From: Martinezella lusitana | GTDB taxonomy: Bacteria; Pseudomonadota; Alphaproteobacteria; Rhizobiales; Rhizobiaceae | DNA: 64,000 bases | NCBI RefSeq assembly: GCF_010668395.1 | Contig: NZ_WUEY01000023.1 | Coordinates: 1 to 64,000, forward strand | Direction: 5' to 3' | Made by a program: the position numbers and the translations under genes | Shown here: piece after piece, positions 24,182 through 33,588 of the stretch | Layout: each line of letters opens with the position of its first letter | Position numbering within the stretch: the stretch's first letter is position 1 | The notes under the pieces: generated by a model | Seen by the model: only the letters and a program-made list of their open reading frames with translations | Databases searched by the model: none | What the model was told of the DNA's origin: nothing

Positions 24182-25180
24182 TTACTGACGCTCCCCGAAA
24201 GAAATGGGATAGGTGTGGTTACGGAACGTCAGCATCGGATCGGCTGGGTCGATGCCGGGATGCGAGGTGCCTGGCAGGAACAGGGTTTGCTTGTCGGCGA
24301 CATCCTTGTCGGCCGGCAGGCGATCGAAGGTGAAGGTTCCGAGCTTGACGAGCTTGCGGCTTTCCGGCCATGCGATCGAAGGGTCTTCGATCTTGTCGCC
24401 ATCCTCCGCGATCTGCGCGTACCAGTCGAATTCCACAGGCGCCTTGGCGATGCGGGCGACGATCTCGTCCTGCAGATAGTTCGGGCCCATGGTTTTCAGC
24501 TCTTCCGGCCGCAGGTAGCGCTCGCCGGCCCTGGGAACGAAACGATACCGCACGAACGCCGATTTGCCTGCGGCATTGGTCCACTTGAAGGAGTTGATAC
24601 CGAAGAACGTCGCGGTCGCGTAGGACGCCGGCGAGGTCAGCGTCTCGACGAAGTGTTTCGATACCGGATGGGTATTGAGGAAGGTCTCGAGAGGGGTCGG
24701 GTGGGCGACGCCAGGCCCGCTTTCGCCGACGAGGCGAAGGAAGTTCGCAAACTCGTCGCTCGTCGCGACGACGAAGCCGTTGTGCTGGTCGGTGGCAAAG
24801 TCATACTCGGTCCCGTCCTTGGCCTTGATCTTGATCGCGAGGCCGGTCGGTGCCGCGCCATTCGCCGTGTCCGGGATATCCGGAACGCCGGCGAAGAGCG
24901 AAAAGCGGGCGACCACCGGCAGCTTGCCCATTTCGAATACGGACGCCTTGGTGATGGATCTGGCATCCTTTGCGGGGACGAAAGTTCCCACAACCATCAC
25001 GCCCTTGGTGTGAACGGCTCGCGCATGATGCGCCCCGAACGTGCCGTGGAGCGCGTTCACGAGATCCTGTGGCGATTCCTTCTGCTCGATGCCCGCAGCG
25101 GCCAGGCTTGAGGTCGCAAGGCACAGGGCCGTCCCCAGCAGCCGGCCGGCAAAGCGTTTCAAAGTGAAGTCTTCGAACAT
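24182..25180 (-). CDS. Catalase-related heme peroxidase, exported (SrpA-like)
   Basis: A 332-residue precursor. A signal peptide of about 29 residues (F-A-G-R-L-L-G-T-A, cleavage near L-A-A-A) precedes a minimal catalase fold. The distal His lies in V-H-T-K-G, the distal Asn probably in Q-H-N-G, and the proximal Tyr in R-N-H-T-Y near the C-terminus (R-x-x-x-Y). Such small catalase relatives have weak catalase and organic-peroxide activity, and some coral and fungal relatives convert fatty-acid hydroperoxides. It is the last gene of a six-gene minus-strand run that includes HemA and a second, cytoplasmic paralogue. A paralogue with an export signal suggests periplasmic peroxide removal. Confidence 0.85.
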   Translation of the reverse strand: MFEDFTLKRFAGRLLGTALCLATSSLAAAGIEQKESPQDLVNALHGTFGAHHARAVHTKGVMVVGTFVPAKDARSITKASVFEMGKLPVVARFSLFAGVPDIPDTANGAAPTGLAIKIKAKDGTEYDFATDQHNGFVVATSDEFANFLRLVGESGPGVAHPTPLETFLNTHPVSKHFVETLTSPASYATATFFGINSFKWTNAAGKSAFVRYRFVPRAGERYLRPEELKTMGPNYLQDEIVARIAKAPVEFDWYAQIAEDGDKIEDPSIAWPESRKLVKLGTFTFDRLPADKDVADKQTLFLPGTSHPGIDPADPMLTFRNHTYPISFGERQ

Positions 25181-25338
25181 CTGCTGCTCCTCTCGGTGTT
25201 GTCGCAGGACAATAATCGGATGGATGCTTCACTCGTTCTTTTGCAAGGCGGGCGCCTTTTTTCACGAAAGGGCCATGAAACGCGGAACCGCTGCAGCGCG
25301 GCGTATCGCGGCGATGCGAAGCAGACCTGCGAGAAGCA

Positions 25339-26246
25339 TCAGAGCTTGTTTCTTGGAGTGTCGCTGCTCGGAGCCACGCCGGTACGCCGCTTGAAGTCGG
25401 CGGCAAAGCGAGCGCCGCTGGCATAATTCAGAAGCCTGGCGATCGTCTCGAGATCATAACCCCTCTGCAGCATTCGCCTTGCGCGCTCGATCCTCAGATC
25501 GCTTCGCCAGCGATGGATGCTGACACCCGCGCCGAGTTCGAACGAGGCCGCGAAATCGAGGGGCGGCATACCCGTCTCGTCGGAAAGGGTCTCCAGCGTT
25601 ATCTCGCCATCCAGATGTTCGCGATCTGCTCCCTCGCGCGCTTGGCCTCAAGCGGCGAAAGCGCGTGAGCGCATGGACCGGCTGGAGGGTGCCGGCACGC
25701 ATAGCTCTTTACCGCATGAGCCGTTGCGGCAATCGTGACATGGTCGACGAAGAGGCGGTTTGCGAGATCGGGCTTTCGAAAGCAGGCGAGCATCGCCCTT
25801 GCAAGACTGTGCAGAACCGGGTCCTTGACGCCGACGCCCGGATTATGGTCGAAGCCGTCGGTGTCCGGGATCGCCTCGCGCTCCGTGACTTCCCGTAGCG
25901 CGATACGAGGAAGATAGAAGCTCACATGATGAAAGGCGCTGATGCTATCGGCAACGGGCGAGGTTCTAAGATCGTAGATATTGGCCGTGCCCGCCGGAAG
26001 AAAGCCCGTCTGGATTCGGCGCTCGTCGAGAAACAGCCCATGCAAGGGGACATCCTTGAGCTGCACCGTAACCAGGAAGGCGTCCTCTCTCGGAATGGGC
26101 AACGTCATTCCGGTATTCTCATTGTCGCAGCGGATTTCGGTCACCGCGACCTTGGAATGCCTGAGCGTCCTTGCAACGAAGGACGGCGCAACATCCGTTT
26201 TGAAAGTTCGCCGGAGGGTTTCCCCGTATGCGCCTGTTTCTTCCAT
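25339..26246 (-). pseudogene. AraC-family regulator broken by a -1 frameshift
   Basis: The N-terminal half (codons from 26246 to a TAA at 25601-25599) matches the ligand-binding part of the intact AraC neighbour. The helix-turn-helix part reads from about 25605 to 25339 in another frame, beginning G-E-I-T-L-E-T-L. A net -1 shift near 25600-25607 joins them. Read through, it would be about 300 residues, the same as its paralogue. It could be a true pseudogene, a sequencing error, or less likely a programmed shift. It follows the intact AraC gene by 13 bases. Confidence 0.75.
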
Positions 26247-26259
26247 TGTTCGAAACCCT

Positions 26260-27159
26260 TTAGGACGCCCTGCGCCAGGCACCGGGCGTCATTCCAACCA
26301 GACGCGCGAAAGCTCTCGTGAAATGGCTCTGATCGGCGAAGCCGCAGGCAAGCGCGATCTCCGCCAGCGAGAGCGGCGACGAACGCAGCAGTTCCTTGGC
26401 CAGTTCGCAGCGCCTGAGCACCATCCACTGGTGAGGCGCGACACCGACCGATTGCTTGAAGGCGCGGGCAAAATGCCTGGAGGACAGGCCGCATTCCCGC
26501 GCGAGCAGCGCAAGCGAAATTTCCCCTGTGAGATTGGCGTCGATTATGTCCTTTGCCCGCCTCTCCATGCGCTCGGTCAGTCCGCCGACGACGGTTCGCC
26601 GTGGAAGCCGCAGGTCTCCATAATGGCCAGCAACATGGGATGCCACCGCCAGCGTCGTGTGGTCGAGGAACAGCTGGCTGGCATAGTCGGGGTTCTGGAA
26701 TGCTGGAATAAGCGCCGCACTGAGCGCCGCCATGACCGGATCGTCGTTGGGGCGTCCCTCGCGGGCATCCAGTTCGCTGAAACGGGAGGCATGGTTTTCT
26801 TCCGCGAGCGTGTCGAATGCGGTTTTCGGCAGATAGTACATGACGCAGTTCGACGTCTCGCGAACGAAGGCGATCGGATCGACGCGAAGATCGTAGATGG
26901 AGGTCTGGCCCGCAAAAAGCGGCAGCTTGCCGCTTCCGCGGCCATTGATCCAGAGCTCGTGCTCGATGCAGTCCTCGATTTGAAACGCGACGAGATAGGC
27001 GTCCTCGGCCGGTATCGAGGAGGTAAGGCTTGGCTTCCGACATCGAATATGCGTTACGCCGATTTCGGAGCGTTTCAGGCTTCGCGTCACGATGGCGGGA
27101 GCATCTTCCAGTTGGAAGTGATCGCCCAGCTTTTGGCCGTAAACTCCCCTGTTGTTCAT
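26260..27159 (-). CDS. AraC-family transcriptional regulator
   Basis: A 299-residue regulator. The N-terminal AraC_binding-like domain contains I-Y-D-L-R and similar strands. The C-terminal double helix-turn-helix covers residues about 190-295, with the conserved A-x-x-C-G-F-x-D-Q-S-H-F-T-R-A-F segment. It sits between the cytoplasmic peroxidase gene and the broken AraC paralogue. It probably controls the HemA-acyltransferase-peroxidase run and could sense an aromatic or lipophilic compound; the inducer is unknown. Confidence 0.88.
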   Translation of the reverse strand: MNNRGVYGQKLGDHFQLEDAPAIVTRSLKRSEIGVTHIRCRKPSLTSSIPAEDAYLVAFQIEDCIEHELWINGRGSGKLPLFAGQTSIYDLRVDPIAFVRETSNCVMYYLPKTAFDTLAEENHASRFSELDAREGRPNDDPVMAALSAALIPAFQNPDYASQLFLDHTTLAVASHVAGHYGDLRLPRRTVVGGLTERMERRAKDIIDANLTGEISLALLARECGLSSRHFARAFKQSVGVAPHQWMVLRRCELAKELLRSSPLSLAEIALACGFADQSHFTRAFARLVGMTPGAWRRAS

Positions 27160-27214
27160 GCCAAGCCCTCCACGTTGCCAAGCTCCTCTGCGGATCTGGT
27201 AGGCCGGGACGATG

Positions 27215-28162
27215 TTACGAACGTTTCGAAAGCGAGATCCGGTAGGCCGGCGACCGGGCCGCGAAAATCTCGTCCGGAGGATGACCTATGCCCTCGGCCA
27301 AGCCGGCGGGATCGAATACCGAGGCGTCGCACGTTCCATTCGGTTCGAGCGCGTCAATCGTTATGCGTCCCAACACCACGCCAGGGCGCTCGTCCTCGTC
27401 GCTCCAGCGTTTCGTGACGTCGGAACAGTCGTCCCCGGGGCGGTCGAGAATGGCGATTACGTCGAACCGGACGTTGCCGGCCTGGATGCGTGCCTCCAGA
27501 TCGTCGCGGAGAAAATCCGCACCCAGACCGGGGATTTCGGCCTCCGAGAATGTGGCGTTGCCGCCGGCCGGCACGATCTTGAACTTGATGAAGCGCGTCG
27601 CGCCTGTCTCGCTTGTCGCCGGAAACGAATGGACGCCCCAGTACGTCGTCAACGCGAAGCTTGCGGGAAGAGCGCGTGCGGCGACGAAGCGCGCCTGGTT
27701 CAGGGTCTCGGGGTTTGCTTCCGAAAATGCCTTGACCCGTTCCGCGTCGGGTTTGCCGTCGGGACCTGGGATCCTCGCGCGCAGGAATGCCAGCATCTGA
27801 TCCAGCGTTCGCGCAAAATGAACCGGCGCATTCTCGAACAGGAAGTTCGACGATGCTTCATTCGAAAGTCTGACGCTGAAACCACGCAGGACCAGGCCGT
27901 TCGTGTCCGCGACATGGGGATTGCCGCCGCCGACCGAAAACCGTCCCAGAACCTGGGCGGGTCTAGTCAGGCTCTTCGAACGCGTCACGGATCCCGCTTC
28001 CGCGGACGGTTCGTAGCGGCCACGAACACAATGCCCTTTCGCGAAGCTCGCGCGGACGCCCGGCGGATGCCCCGCCACGGCCTTGAGAGCTTCGACGATC
28101 AGGCTGGGAGAAGCCTTCTCCAGGGGCAAGGCGCCCGGCAGGTCTTGGGCATCATGGTTCAT
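27215..28162 (-). CDS. Catalase-related heme peroxidase, cytoplasmic
   Basis: A 315-residue minimal-catalase protein without a signal peptide. The distal His region reads F-A-K-G-H, the heme-pocket segment is G-L-V-L-R-G-F-S-V, the candidate distal Asn lies in F-E-N-A-P-V, and the proximal Tyr is in R-S-P-A-Y near the end. GGAGG is seven bases before the ATG at 28162; a longer start at 28198 is less likely. The position directly after the HHxxxDG acyltransferase and HemA suggests heme supply and peroxide chemistry in one operon. A fatty-acid hydroperoxide substrate is a guess from eukaryotic relatives. Confidence 0.82.
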   Translation of the reverse strand: MNHDAQDLPGALPLEKASPSLIVEALKAVAGHPPGVRASFAKGHCVRGRYEPSAEAGSVTRSKSLTRPAQVLGRFSVGGGNPHVADTNGLVLRGFSVRLSNEASSNFLFENAPVHFARTLDQMLAFLRARIPGPDGKPDAERVKAFSEANPETLNQARFVAARALPASFALTTYWGVHSFPATSETGATRFIKFKIVPAGGNATFSEAEIPGLGADFLRDDLEARIQAGNVRFDVIAILDRPGDDCSDVTKRWSDEDERPGVVLGRITIDALEPNGTCDASVFDPAGLAEGIGHPPDEIFAARSPAYRISLSKRS

Positions 28163-28256
28163 TGTGCGCCTCCATCGATGAGGGCCGATCATAGACAACG
28201 GTACGGAACTGCCATGAACGATCCGGACAGCTTTTGTACAAAGCGGACGGAATCGG

Positions 28257-29507
28257 CTAATCCGATGCCGCCTGTTCGAGCATGGCCCGCGTCAGGGAAA
28301 GCAGAGAGGGTATCGGGGTGAAGCTCGTATGCAGAAGGTGGATGCGCCCCGCGAAGGTTGCGCAGCCGATCATCTGCTCGCCTTCTATGCCGACGAAGAC
28401 CGAAGGTCCCCACAACGCCTCCACTTTCAGCGATCCCGCTGTTTCGGGAAGCGGAGCGACGCCGACATTCGACAACATCATCTCGCAGGCGCATACCGTG
28501 AGCTCGATTTCCGCGATCTCCGGCACACCGGGCGAGGTCGTCATGATCGCATCGAAGGCCGCGAAGGCGTTGACGATCGAGGAACGGGATTTCGCATCCG
28601 CAAGATCCGCTTTGACGGCTCGCGCCAGCTCCCACAGATCTCCATCCGGCTCCGGTGCGTAGGCGCCGGACGGGAAGACGATCGAGACGACGCAATCGTC
28701 GGCGATTTCGAGCGTCGGTCGCAGGTTTACCGGCGAGACCGTTCGCACCGGACCCTGCTGCCATGCCTTGTGAAGCCGGCGTCCCGCCAGCACCAGGGCG
28801 GCGACTAACGCTCCGTGGACGGTCGTGCCGTTCGAGCGGGCCGACGCCCTGAGATCGCTGGTGAGCTTGCTTGACAGGCGAAGCGACGATACGTGCGGGA
28901 CACCCCTGCTGCGGTCGAGCTTGGTCGCTTTCCTGCCTCCGGCCGAGAGCGGTTCCGCGACGATCCCCCATCGCGCGGCGATGGTCTCCTGGGCCGGTGG
29001 CAACGCGAGGGGAGAAAGGGGCTGTTCCTCCATGGCAAGGAGAAGGTCGCGCATGAGATAGGCGACCGAGATGCCGTCCGCCACCGAATGATGGGCGGTG
29101 AAGATCAAGGTGCTGAAGCTCCAAGAGTGGAGCAGGACGGCGCGCACGAGAGAGGGGGCGTCATCGGGGAAAGGTTCCATGAGCTGCTTCGAAATCGTTC
29201 CTTCCCAGTCGTGCGGCTGCTCGCAGGGGATGACCCGAAGCGGAAGGTCCCGGTCACCGGCTTCAAGGAAGACCGGCCGTCCATCGGAGCTCGACCCTAT
29301 GCTGACCCGAAGTAACGGATGGCGCGCACGCAGATGTCCGAGCGCTGCCTTCCAGCGTGCCGGCGTCGTCTCTCCCGACACCTGCAGGGCCATGCAAAAA
29401 TGCTTGGGGCTGTTCTGATCGCTCAGCCAGAAATAGCGTTCCACGGAACCAAGAGGCCGAAGCGCATCCGGTGTGCCGGTTTGGGCAGTGACGGCAGTCT
29501 GATCCAT
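28257..29507 (-). CDS. Condensation-domain/PapA-like acyltransferase (HHxxxDG)
   Basis: A 416-residue stand-alone acyltransferase of the condensation/chloramphenicol-acetyltransferase superfamily. The catalytic H-H-S-V-A-D-G is near residue 142. A channel-closing segment ends around S-P-V-N-L-R-P, as in PapA5 and alcohol acyltransferases. It would join an acyl-thioester to an amine or hydroxyl. The ATG at 29507 is preceded by AAAGGAA; the frame continues upstream into HemA but with unrelated sequence. It lies 52 bases downstream of HemA. No NRPS, PKS or carrier protein is present, so it probably uses acyl-CoA. The acceptor is unknown; an aminoketone derived from aminolevulinate is one idea. 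Confidence 0.75.
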   Translation of the reverse strand: MDQTAVTAQTGTPDALRPLGSVERYFWLSDQNSPKHFCMALQVSGETTPARWKAALGHLRARHPLLRVSIGSSSDGRPVFLEAGDRDLPLRVIPCEQPHDWEGTISKQLMEPFPDDAPSLVRAVLLHSWSFSTLIFTAHHSVADGISVAYLMRDLLLAMEEQPLSPLALPPAQETIAARWGIVAEPLSAGGRKATKLDRSRGVPHVSSLRLSSKLTSDLRASARSNGTTVHGALVAALVLAGRRLHKAWQQGPVRTVSPVNLRPTLEIADDCVVSIVFPSGAYAPEPDGDLWELARAVKADLADAKSRSSIVNAFAAFDAIMTTSPGVPEIAEIELTVCACEMMLSNVGVAPLPETAGSLKVEALWGPSVFVGIEGEQMIGCATFAGRIHLLHTSFTPIPSLLSLTRAMLEQAASD

Positions 29508-29559
29508 GATGATTGTTCCTTTCTTGTCTGAGGGATCGTGTTGCAGCCTTTGCGATTTC

Positions 29560-30771
29560 CTAAGCGACGGCCCTAGCGAGCGCGCAGCGTGACCAGAGGG
29601 CGTGCAGCGCGTCGACGAGCTGCTCGATATCACCATCCGAATGCAGCGGCGTCGGCGTGATGCGCAGCCGCTCGGTCTTCTTCGGCACGGTCGGATAGTT
29701 GATCGGCTGCACATAGACGCCGGCATCCAGCAGCAGGTCCGATATCCACTTGCACTTGGCCGCATCGCCGACCATGACTGGCACGACATGGCTCGGGTTC
29801 GGCATGTGCGGAATGCCGTTGGCATCGAGCTGCGCCCGCAGCCGGCGCACCCGATCCTGATGGCGGGCACGCTCGAACTGGCTGACCTTCAGATGCTGGA
29901 TCGAGGCGACAGCGCCCGCCGCCAGCGCCGGCGGCAGCGACGTGGTGAAGATGAAGCCGGAGGCGAACGAGCGGATGAAATCGCAAAGCGCAGCCGAAGC
30001 GGCGATATAGCCTCCCATGACGCCGAACGCCTTGCCGAGCGTGCCTTCGATGACGGTCAGGCGATCCATCAGGCCTTCGCGCTCGGCAATGCCGCCGCCG
30101 CGCGGGCCATACATGCCGACGGCATGCACTTCGTCGAGATAGGTCATCGCGCCATACTTATCGGCGAGATCGCAGATCTCCTTGATCGGGGCGATATCGC
30201 CATCCATCGAATAGACCGATTCAAACGCGATCAGCTTCGGCGCCTTCGGATCGGCGGCCTTCAGCTTGGCCTCGAGATCGTGCAGGTCGTTATGCTTCCA
30301 GATGACCTTGTCGCACTTGGCATAGCGGATGCCTTCGATCATCGATGCGTGGTTGAGCGCATCCGAGAAGATGATGAGGCCGGGAATGCGGGCGCCGAGC
30401 GTGCCGAGCGTCGCCCAGTTGGAGATATAGCCCGAGGTGAAGATCAGCGCGGATTCCTTGCCGTGCAGGTCGGCGAGCTCCTGCTCGAGCAGGACATGGT
30501 AGTGGTTGGTGCCAGAAATATTCCGGGTGCCTCCCGCACCCGCGCCACAGTGATCGATGGCCTGCTTCATCGCCTCGATCACCTTCGGGTGCTGGCCCAT
30601 GCCCAGATAGTCGTTGGAGCACCAGACGGTCACCTCCTGCGGGCCGTTGGCCGTATGCCTGATAGCGCGGGGGAAATTGCCTCGGCGGCGTTCGAGATCG
30701 GCGAAGACCCGGTAACGGCCCTCACCGTGAAGTCCGTCAAGCTCGCCCTTAAAAAATGCTTCGAAATCCAT
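29560..30771 (-). CDS. hemA: 5-aminolevulinate synthase
   Basis: A 403-residue PLP enzyme condensing glycine with succinyl-CoA, the first step of heme synthesis in Alphaproteobacteria. The start is the canonical M-D-F-E-A-F-F; GGGAG precedes the ATG at 30771. The glycine-rich A-G-A-G-G-T-R-N region near 78, L-D-E-V-H-A-V-G-M-Y-G near 212 and the PLP lysine K247 in T-L-G-K-A-F-G are all intact. It heads the acyltransferase and peroxidase genes. Whether it is the only hemA of the cell or a second copy dedicated to this operon cannot be told from the window. Confidence 0.93.
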   Translation of the reverse strand: MDFEAFFKGELDGLHGEGRYRVFADLERRRGNFPRAIRHTANGPQEVTVWCSNDYLGMGQHPKVIEAMKQAIDHCGAGAGGTRNISGTNHYHVLLEQELADLHGKESALIFTSGYISNWATLGTLGARIPGLIIFSDALNHASMIEGIRYAKCDKVIWKHNDLHDLEAKLKAADPKAPKLIAFESVYSMDGDIAPIKEICDLADKYGAMTYLDEVHAVGMYGPRGGGIAEREGLMDRLTVIEGTLGKAFGVMGGYIAASAALCDFIRSFASGFIFTTSLPPALAAGAVASIQHLKVSQFERARHQDRVRRLRAQLDANGIPHMPNPSHVVPVMVGDAAKCKWISDLLLDAGVYVQPINYPTVPKKTERLRITPTPLHSDGDIEQLVDALHALWSRCALARAVA

Positions 30772-31119
30772 TGCAGGCACTCCCATTTCCATGGAGGTGC
30801 TTTCTAGCGGCAGCGGACATTCGATTATGTAAGGCAAAGGCCGACTTTTGTTCGATTCGGCCGGGTTCTCTCGGCAAAAGGATCAACGGCGGCCAGATGT
30901 GATCGCCTGGATCGGCTCCTTGCCCGGTGTTCCCGCCCGCTGGAAAAGCCTCCGCAAGATACGATCCGCCGTCGCCCTGTTTCTCCACGGCCGATCTCGG
31001 ATCGAACGAAGGCAAATGGTTCCGGCAACGGCTGCCTAAACATTACAGAAACTAGGATGTTTTCTGTAAAAATGTGATATAAGGCTGAAAATGTTCTGCA
31101 AAGGCCAGGGGAGGGGACC
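30772..31119. other. Divergent intergenic region, hemA / FeaR-like gene
   Basis: No gene is seen. ACAGAAA (31045-31051) and TTTCTGT (31061-31067) form an inverted repeat, followed by a looser TTCTGCAAA near 31093. These are candidate sites for the FeaR-like activator. No Fnr/FixK box (TTGAT-N4-ATCAA) was found in front of hemA. Confidence 0.45.
31045..31067 (+). promoter_or_regulatory. Inverted repeat upstream of the FeaR-like gene
   Basis: ACAGAAA-N9-TTTCTGT, a perfect 7-bp inverted repeat 53 bases before the ATG of the AraC-type gene. An autoregulatory or activator site is plausible. Confidence 0.4.
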
Positions 31120-32040
31120 ATGCAGTCGTTGGTCGCGCCAGTGCATATACCGGTGCCGGTGGAGGTTCTCGAGGCGGAGATCCGCAAGGTCTGCGGCGCG
31201 TTCAGTCTTGAACCGGCGCTGTCGTCCGGCATTGTCGCCGGCGATGTCGCGACCCGGCGCATAGGGCTGTTCGAAACCGCGATCGTCGGGCTCGATGCCA
31301 GCAAGCACGTCGAGCGCGGGACCAAGGCGATCCGCCAGGATCCCGGAGAGCACTTTTTCCTTCTCATCCAGGATGCCGGCCACTGTCGCGTCGAGCAGAA
31401 CGGCCAGGTGGCTCATCTCGATCCCGGCGACATGTTCCTGGTCGATTCCGTCCGGCCGTCGCGTTTCTCCTATGGAGGCATCCGCTCAAGTCAGGTTTCG
31501 ATCCACCTTCCGCGCGAGGAGATGGTCCACCGCTTTGGCGATGCCTTTGTCGGCGGTATCTCGATCAGCCGGAGCGACCCCTTGTGGCTGGCCATGCGCG
31601 CAGTGGTGACCAAGATGCTCGATGGCCCGGCCGCTCAGCCGCAGCTCGGCGAGGCGTTCCTCTGTCTGATGGGTGCTTATCTTCAGTCGGCCCGCGGCAC
31701 CGCCGCGCCGGAAACCCTGCTTTCGCGGGCGCTTGCTCTGATCGATCGCTATGGCGCCGATCCGGCCTTCGGCCCGCGGGAGCTTGCCGGCCGTCTCAAC
31801 GTGTCCGAGCGCATGCTGCAGCGGCATTTCCAGGCCCTGGGCGAAACGCCGGGACATCGTCTTTTGAATCGCCGTCTTGAGATAGCCCATAGCCGGCTTT
31901 GCGCCCGTGCCGCCGATATGGCCGGCGACGGCATCGCTGCGATCGCCTATGACGCCGGTTTCAACGATCTCTCCTATTTCTATCGTGAGTTCCGCAAGAA
32001 ATACGGCATGACGCCAGGCGCCGCCACTCGCTGCCATTGA
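31120..32040 (+). CDS. AraC-family regulator of amine oxidation (FeaR-like)
   Basis: A 306-residue regulator. The N-terminal half is a cupin-like AraC_binding_2 domain (H-L-D-P-G-D-M-F-L near residue 100). The C-terminal helix-turn-helix pair contains L-N-V-S-E-R-M-L-Q-R-H-F and A-I-A-Y-D-A-G-F-N-D-L-S-Y-F. GGGGAGGGG lies directly before the ATG. The next genes are an aldehyde dehydrogenase and a copper amine oxidase, the same set that FeaR activates in enterobacteria in response to tyramine or phenylethylamine. Its role here is inferred from that order. Confidence 0.85.
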   Translation: MQSLVAPVHIPVPVEVLEAEIRKVCGAFSLEPALSSGIVAGDVATRRIGLFETAIVGLDASKHVERGTKAIRQDPGEHFFLLIQDAGHCRVEQNGQVAHLDPGDMFLVDSVRPSRFSYGGIRSSQVSIHLPREEMVHRFGDAFVGGISISRSDPLWLAMRAVVTKMLDGPAAQPQLGEAFLCLMGAYLQSARGTAAPETLLSRALALIDRYGADPAFGPRELAGRLNVSERMLQRHFQALGETPGHRLLNRRLEIAHSRLCARAADMAGDGIAAIAYDAGFNDLSYFYREFRKKYGMTPGAATRCH

Positions 32041-32150
32041 CGCTTTTGTCCAACAGTCCGGACGTTTCCGTCCAAGTCTGACGCTCGTTCCTGGCTTAAG
32101 CTTCCCCCAATTCCCGGCTTTCGACCGGGATACAGTGGAGGAAACTGGCA

Positions 32151-33557
32151 ATGGCGTTTTATTCTGCAACCATCGGCGGGACGTCCGTGGCGGGCGAGGC
32201 AGATTTCGTGGTGACCAACCCGGCAACCGGTCAGGAAGCCGGCCGCGCGCCCAATCTGGGTGCGGCTGACCTCGACCGGGCGGTCGATGCTGCCCGCGCG
32301 GCGTTCTCCGGGTGGTCCGCGCGTAGCGACAGCGAACTGCAGCGCATTTGTTCCGCCGTTACCTCCCGCATCGAGGAGCACGCCGACGAACTTGCCACCA
32401 TCATCACGCTCGAGCAGGGCAAGCCGTTGAATGGTCTCGGCTCGCGCTGGGAAATGGGCGGTACGGTCGCCTGGGCAGGCTATACGACCGGGCTTTCGCT
32501 TCCGGTCAAGGTGCTGCAGGACAATGCCGAAGGCCGCGTGGAACTGCATCGCAAGCCGGTCGGCGTCGTCGGCTCGATCACCCCATGGAACTTCCCGGTC
32601 ATGATCGCGATCTGGCATATCATGCCGGCGCTGCGCACCGGCAACACCGTCGTCGTCAAGCCGTCGCCGCTCACCCCGCTCTCGACGCTGCGCCTTGTCG
32701 AGATCATGAACGAGGTGCTGCCGCCCGGCGTGCTGAATGTCGTGACATCGGACGACAAGGGCTTCAATCTCGGCGCCGCCATGGCGGCCCATCCCGGCAT
32801 CAACAAGATCGTCTTCACCGGCTCCATTGCCACCGGCCAGAAGGTCATGCAATCGGCCGCCTCCAACATGAAGCGGCTGACGTTGGAGCTTGGCGGCAAC
32901 GATGCCGGCATCGTCCTGCCCGATGCCGATCCGGACAAGATCGCCGAAGGTCTTTTCTGGGGCGCCTTCATCAACAACGGTCAGACCTGCGCCGCGCTGA
33001 AGCGTCTCTATGTGCACGAGTCGATTCATGATGCCGTCTGCGAGGCGCTGGTCGCCTATGCCCGCAACATTCCGGTCGGCAACGGTATGGAGGAAACGAG
33101 CATTCTCGGCCCGGTGCAGAACCGCATGCAGTTCGAAAAGCTGAGCCGGCTTGTTGCCGATGCGGCAGGCCGCGGCAAGGTGCTGCTCGGCGGCGCGCCG
33201 GGCGAAGGATTGTTCTTTCCGCCGACCATTGTCGCCGGCCTTTCGAACGGCGATGCGCTGGTGGACGAGGAGCAGTTCGGCCCGGCGCTGCCCGTCATCA
33301 AATACGCTGATGTCGACGATGCCGTCCGCATGGCGAATGACAGCCCGAACGGCCTCGGCGGCTCCGTCTGGTCCTCGGACATATCTGCGGCGAAGGCCGT
33401 GGCCGCGCGCATGGAATGCGGCTCGGTCTGGATCAACAAGCACGGCGCGATCCAGCCCAATGCGCCTTTCGGCGGCGTGAAGGCATCCGGCTTCGGCGTC
33501 GAATTCGCCGAGGAAGGGCTGAAGGAATACACGGATATCCAGGTGATATTCGCTTGA
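32151..33557 (+). CDS. Aldehyde dehydrogenase (phenylacetaldehyde-type, FeaB-like)
   Basis: A 468-residue NAD-dependent aldehyde dehydrogenase. Catalytic Cys is in N-N-G-Q-T-C-A-A, Glu in L-E-L-G-G-N, and the cofactor loop is F-T-G-S-I-A-T-G. A GTGGAGGAAACTGGCA context gives a good ribosome site. It would oxidise the aldehyde made by the amine oxidase encoded next to the acid. It lies between the FeaR-like regulator and the amine oxidase. Confidence 0.87.
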   Translation: MAFYSATIGGTSVAGEADFVVTNPATGQEAGRAPNLGAADLDRAVDAARAAFSGWSARSDSELQRICSAVTSRIEEHADELATIITLEQGKPLNGLGSRWEMGGTVAWAGYTTGLSLPVKVLQDNAEGRVELHRKPVGVVGSITPWNFPVMIAIWHIMPALRTGNTVVVKPSPLTPLSTLRLVEIMNEVLPPGVLNVVTSDDKGFNLGAAMAAHPGINKIVFTGSIATGQKVMQSAASNMKRLTLELGGNDAGIVLPDADPDKIAEGLFWGAFINNGQTCAALKRLYVHESIHDAVCEALVAYARNIPVGNGMEETSILGPVQNRMQFEKLSRLVADAAGRGKVLLGGAPGEGLFFPPTIVAGLSNGDALVDEEQFGPALPVIKYADVDDAVRMANDSPNGLGGSVWSSDISAAKAVAARMECGSVWINKHGAIQPNAPFGGVKASGFGVEFAEEGLKEYTDIQVIFA

Positions 33558-33588
33558 TCTTGGAAGGCATAGGACAGGGAGGATGAAA

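Noticed and set aside
25599..26282. Reading the AraC N-terminal half as a complete regulator
   Set aside because: It lacks the DNA-binding domain, which is found immediately downstream in another frame.
30772..31119. Fnr/FixK-type oxygen control site in front of hemA
   Set aside because: No TTGAT-N4-ATCAA-like sequence was found in the region.
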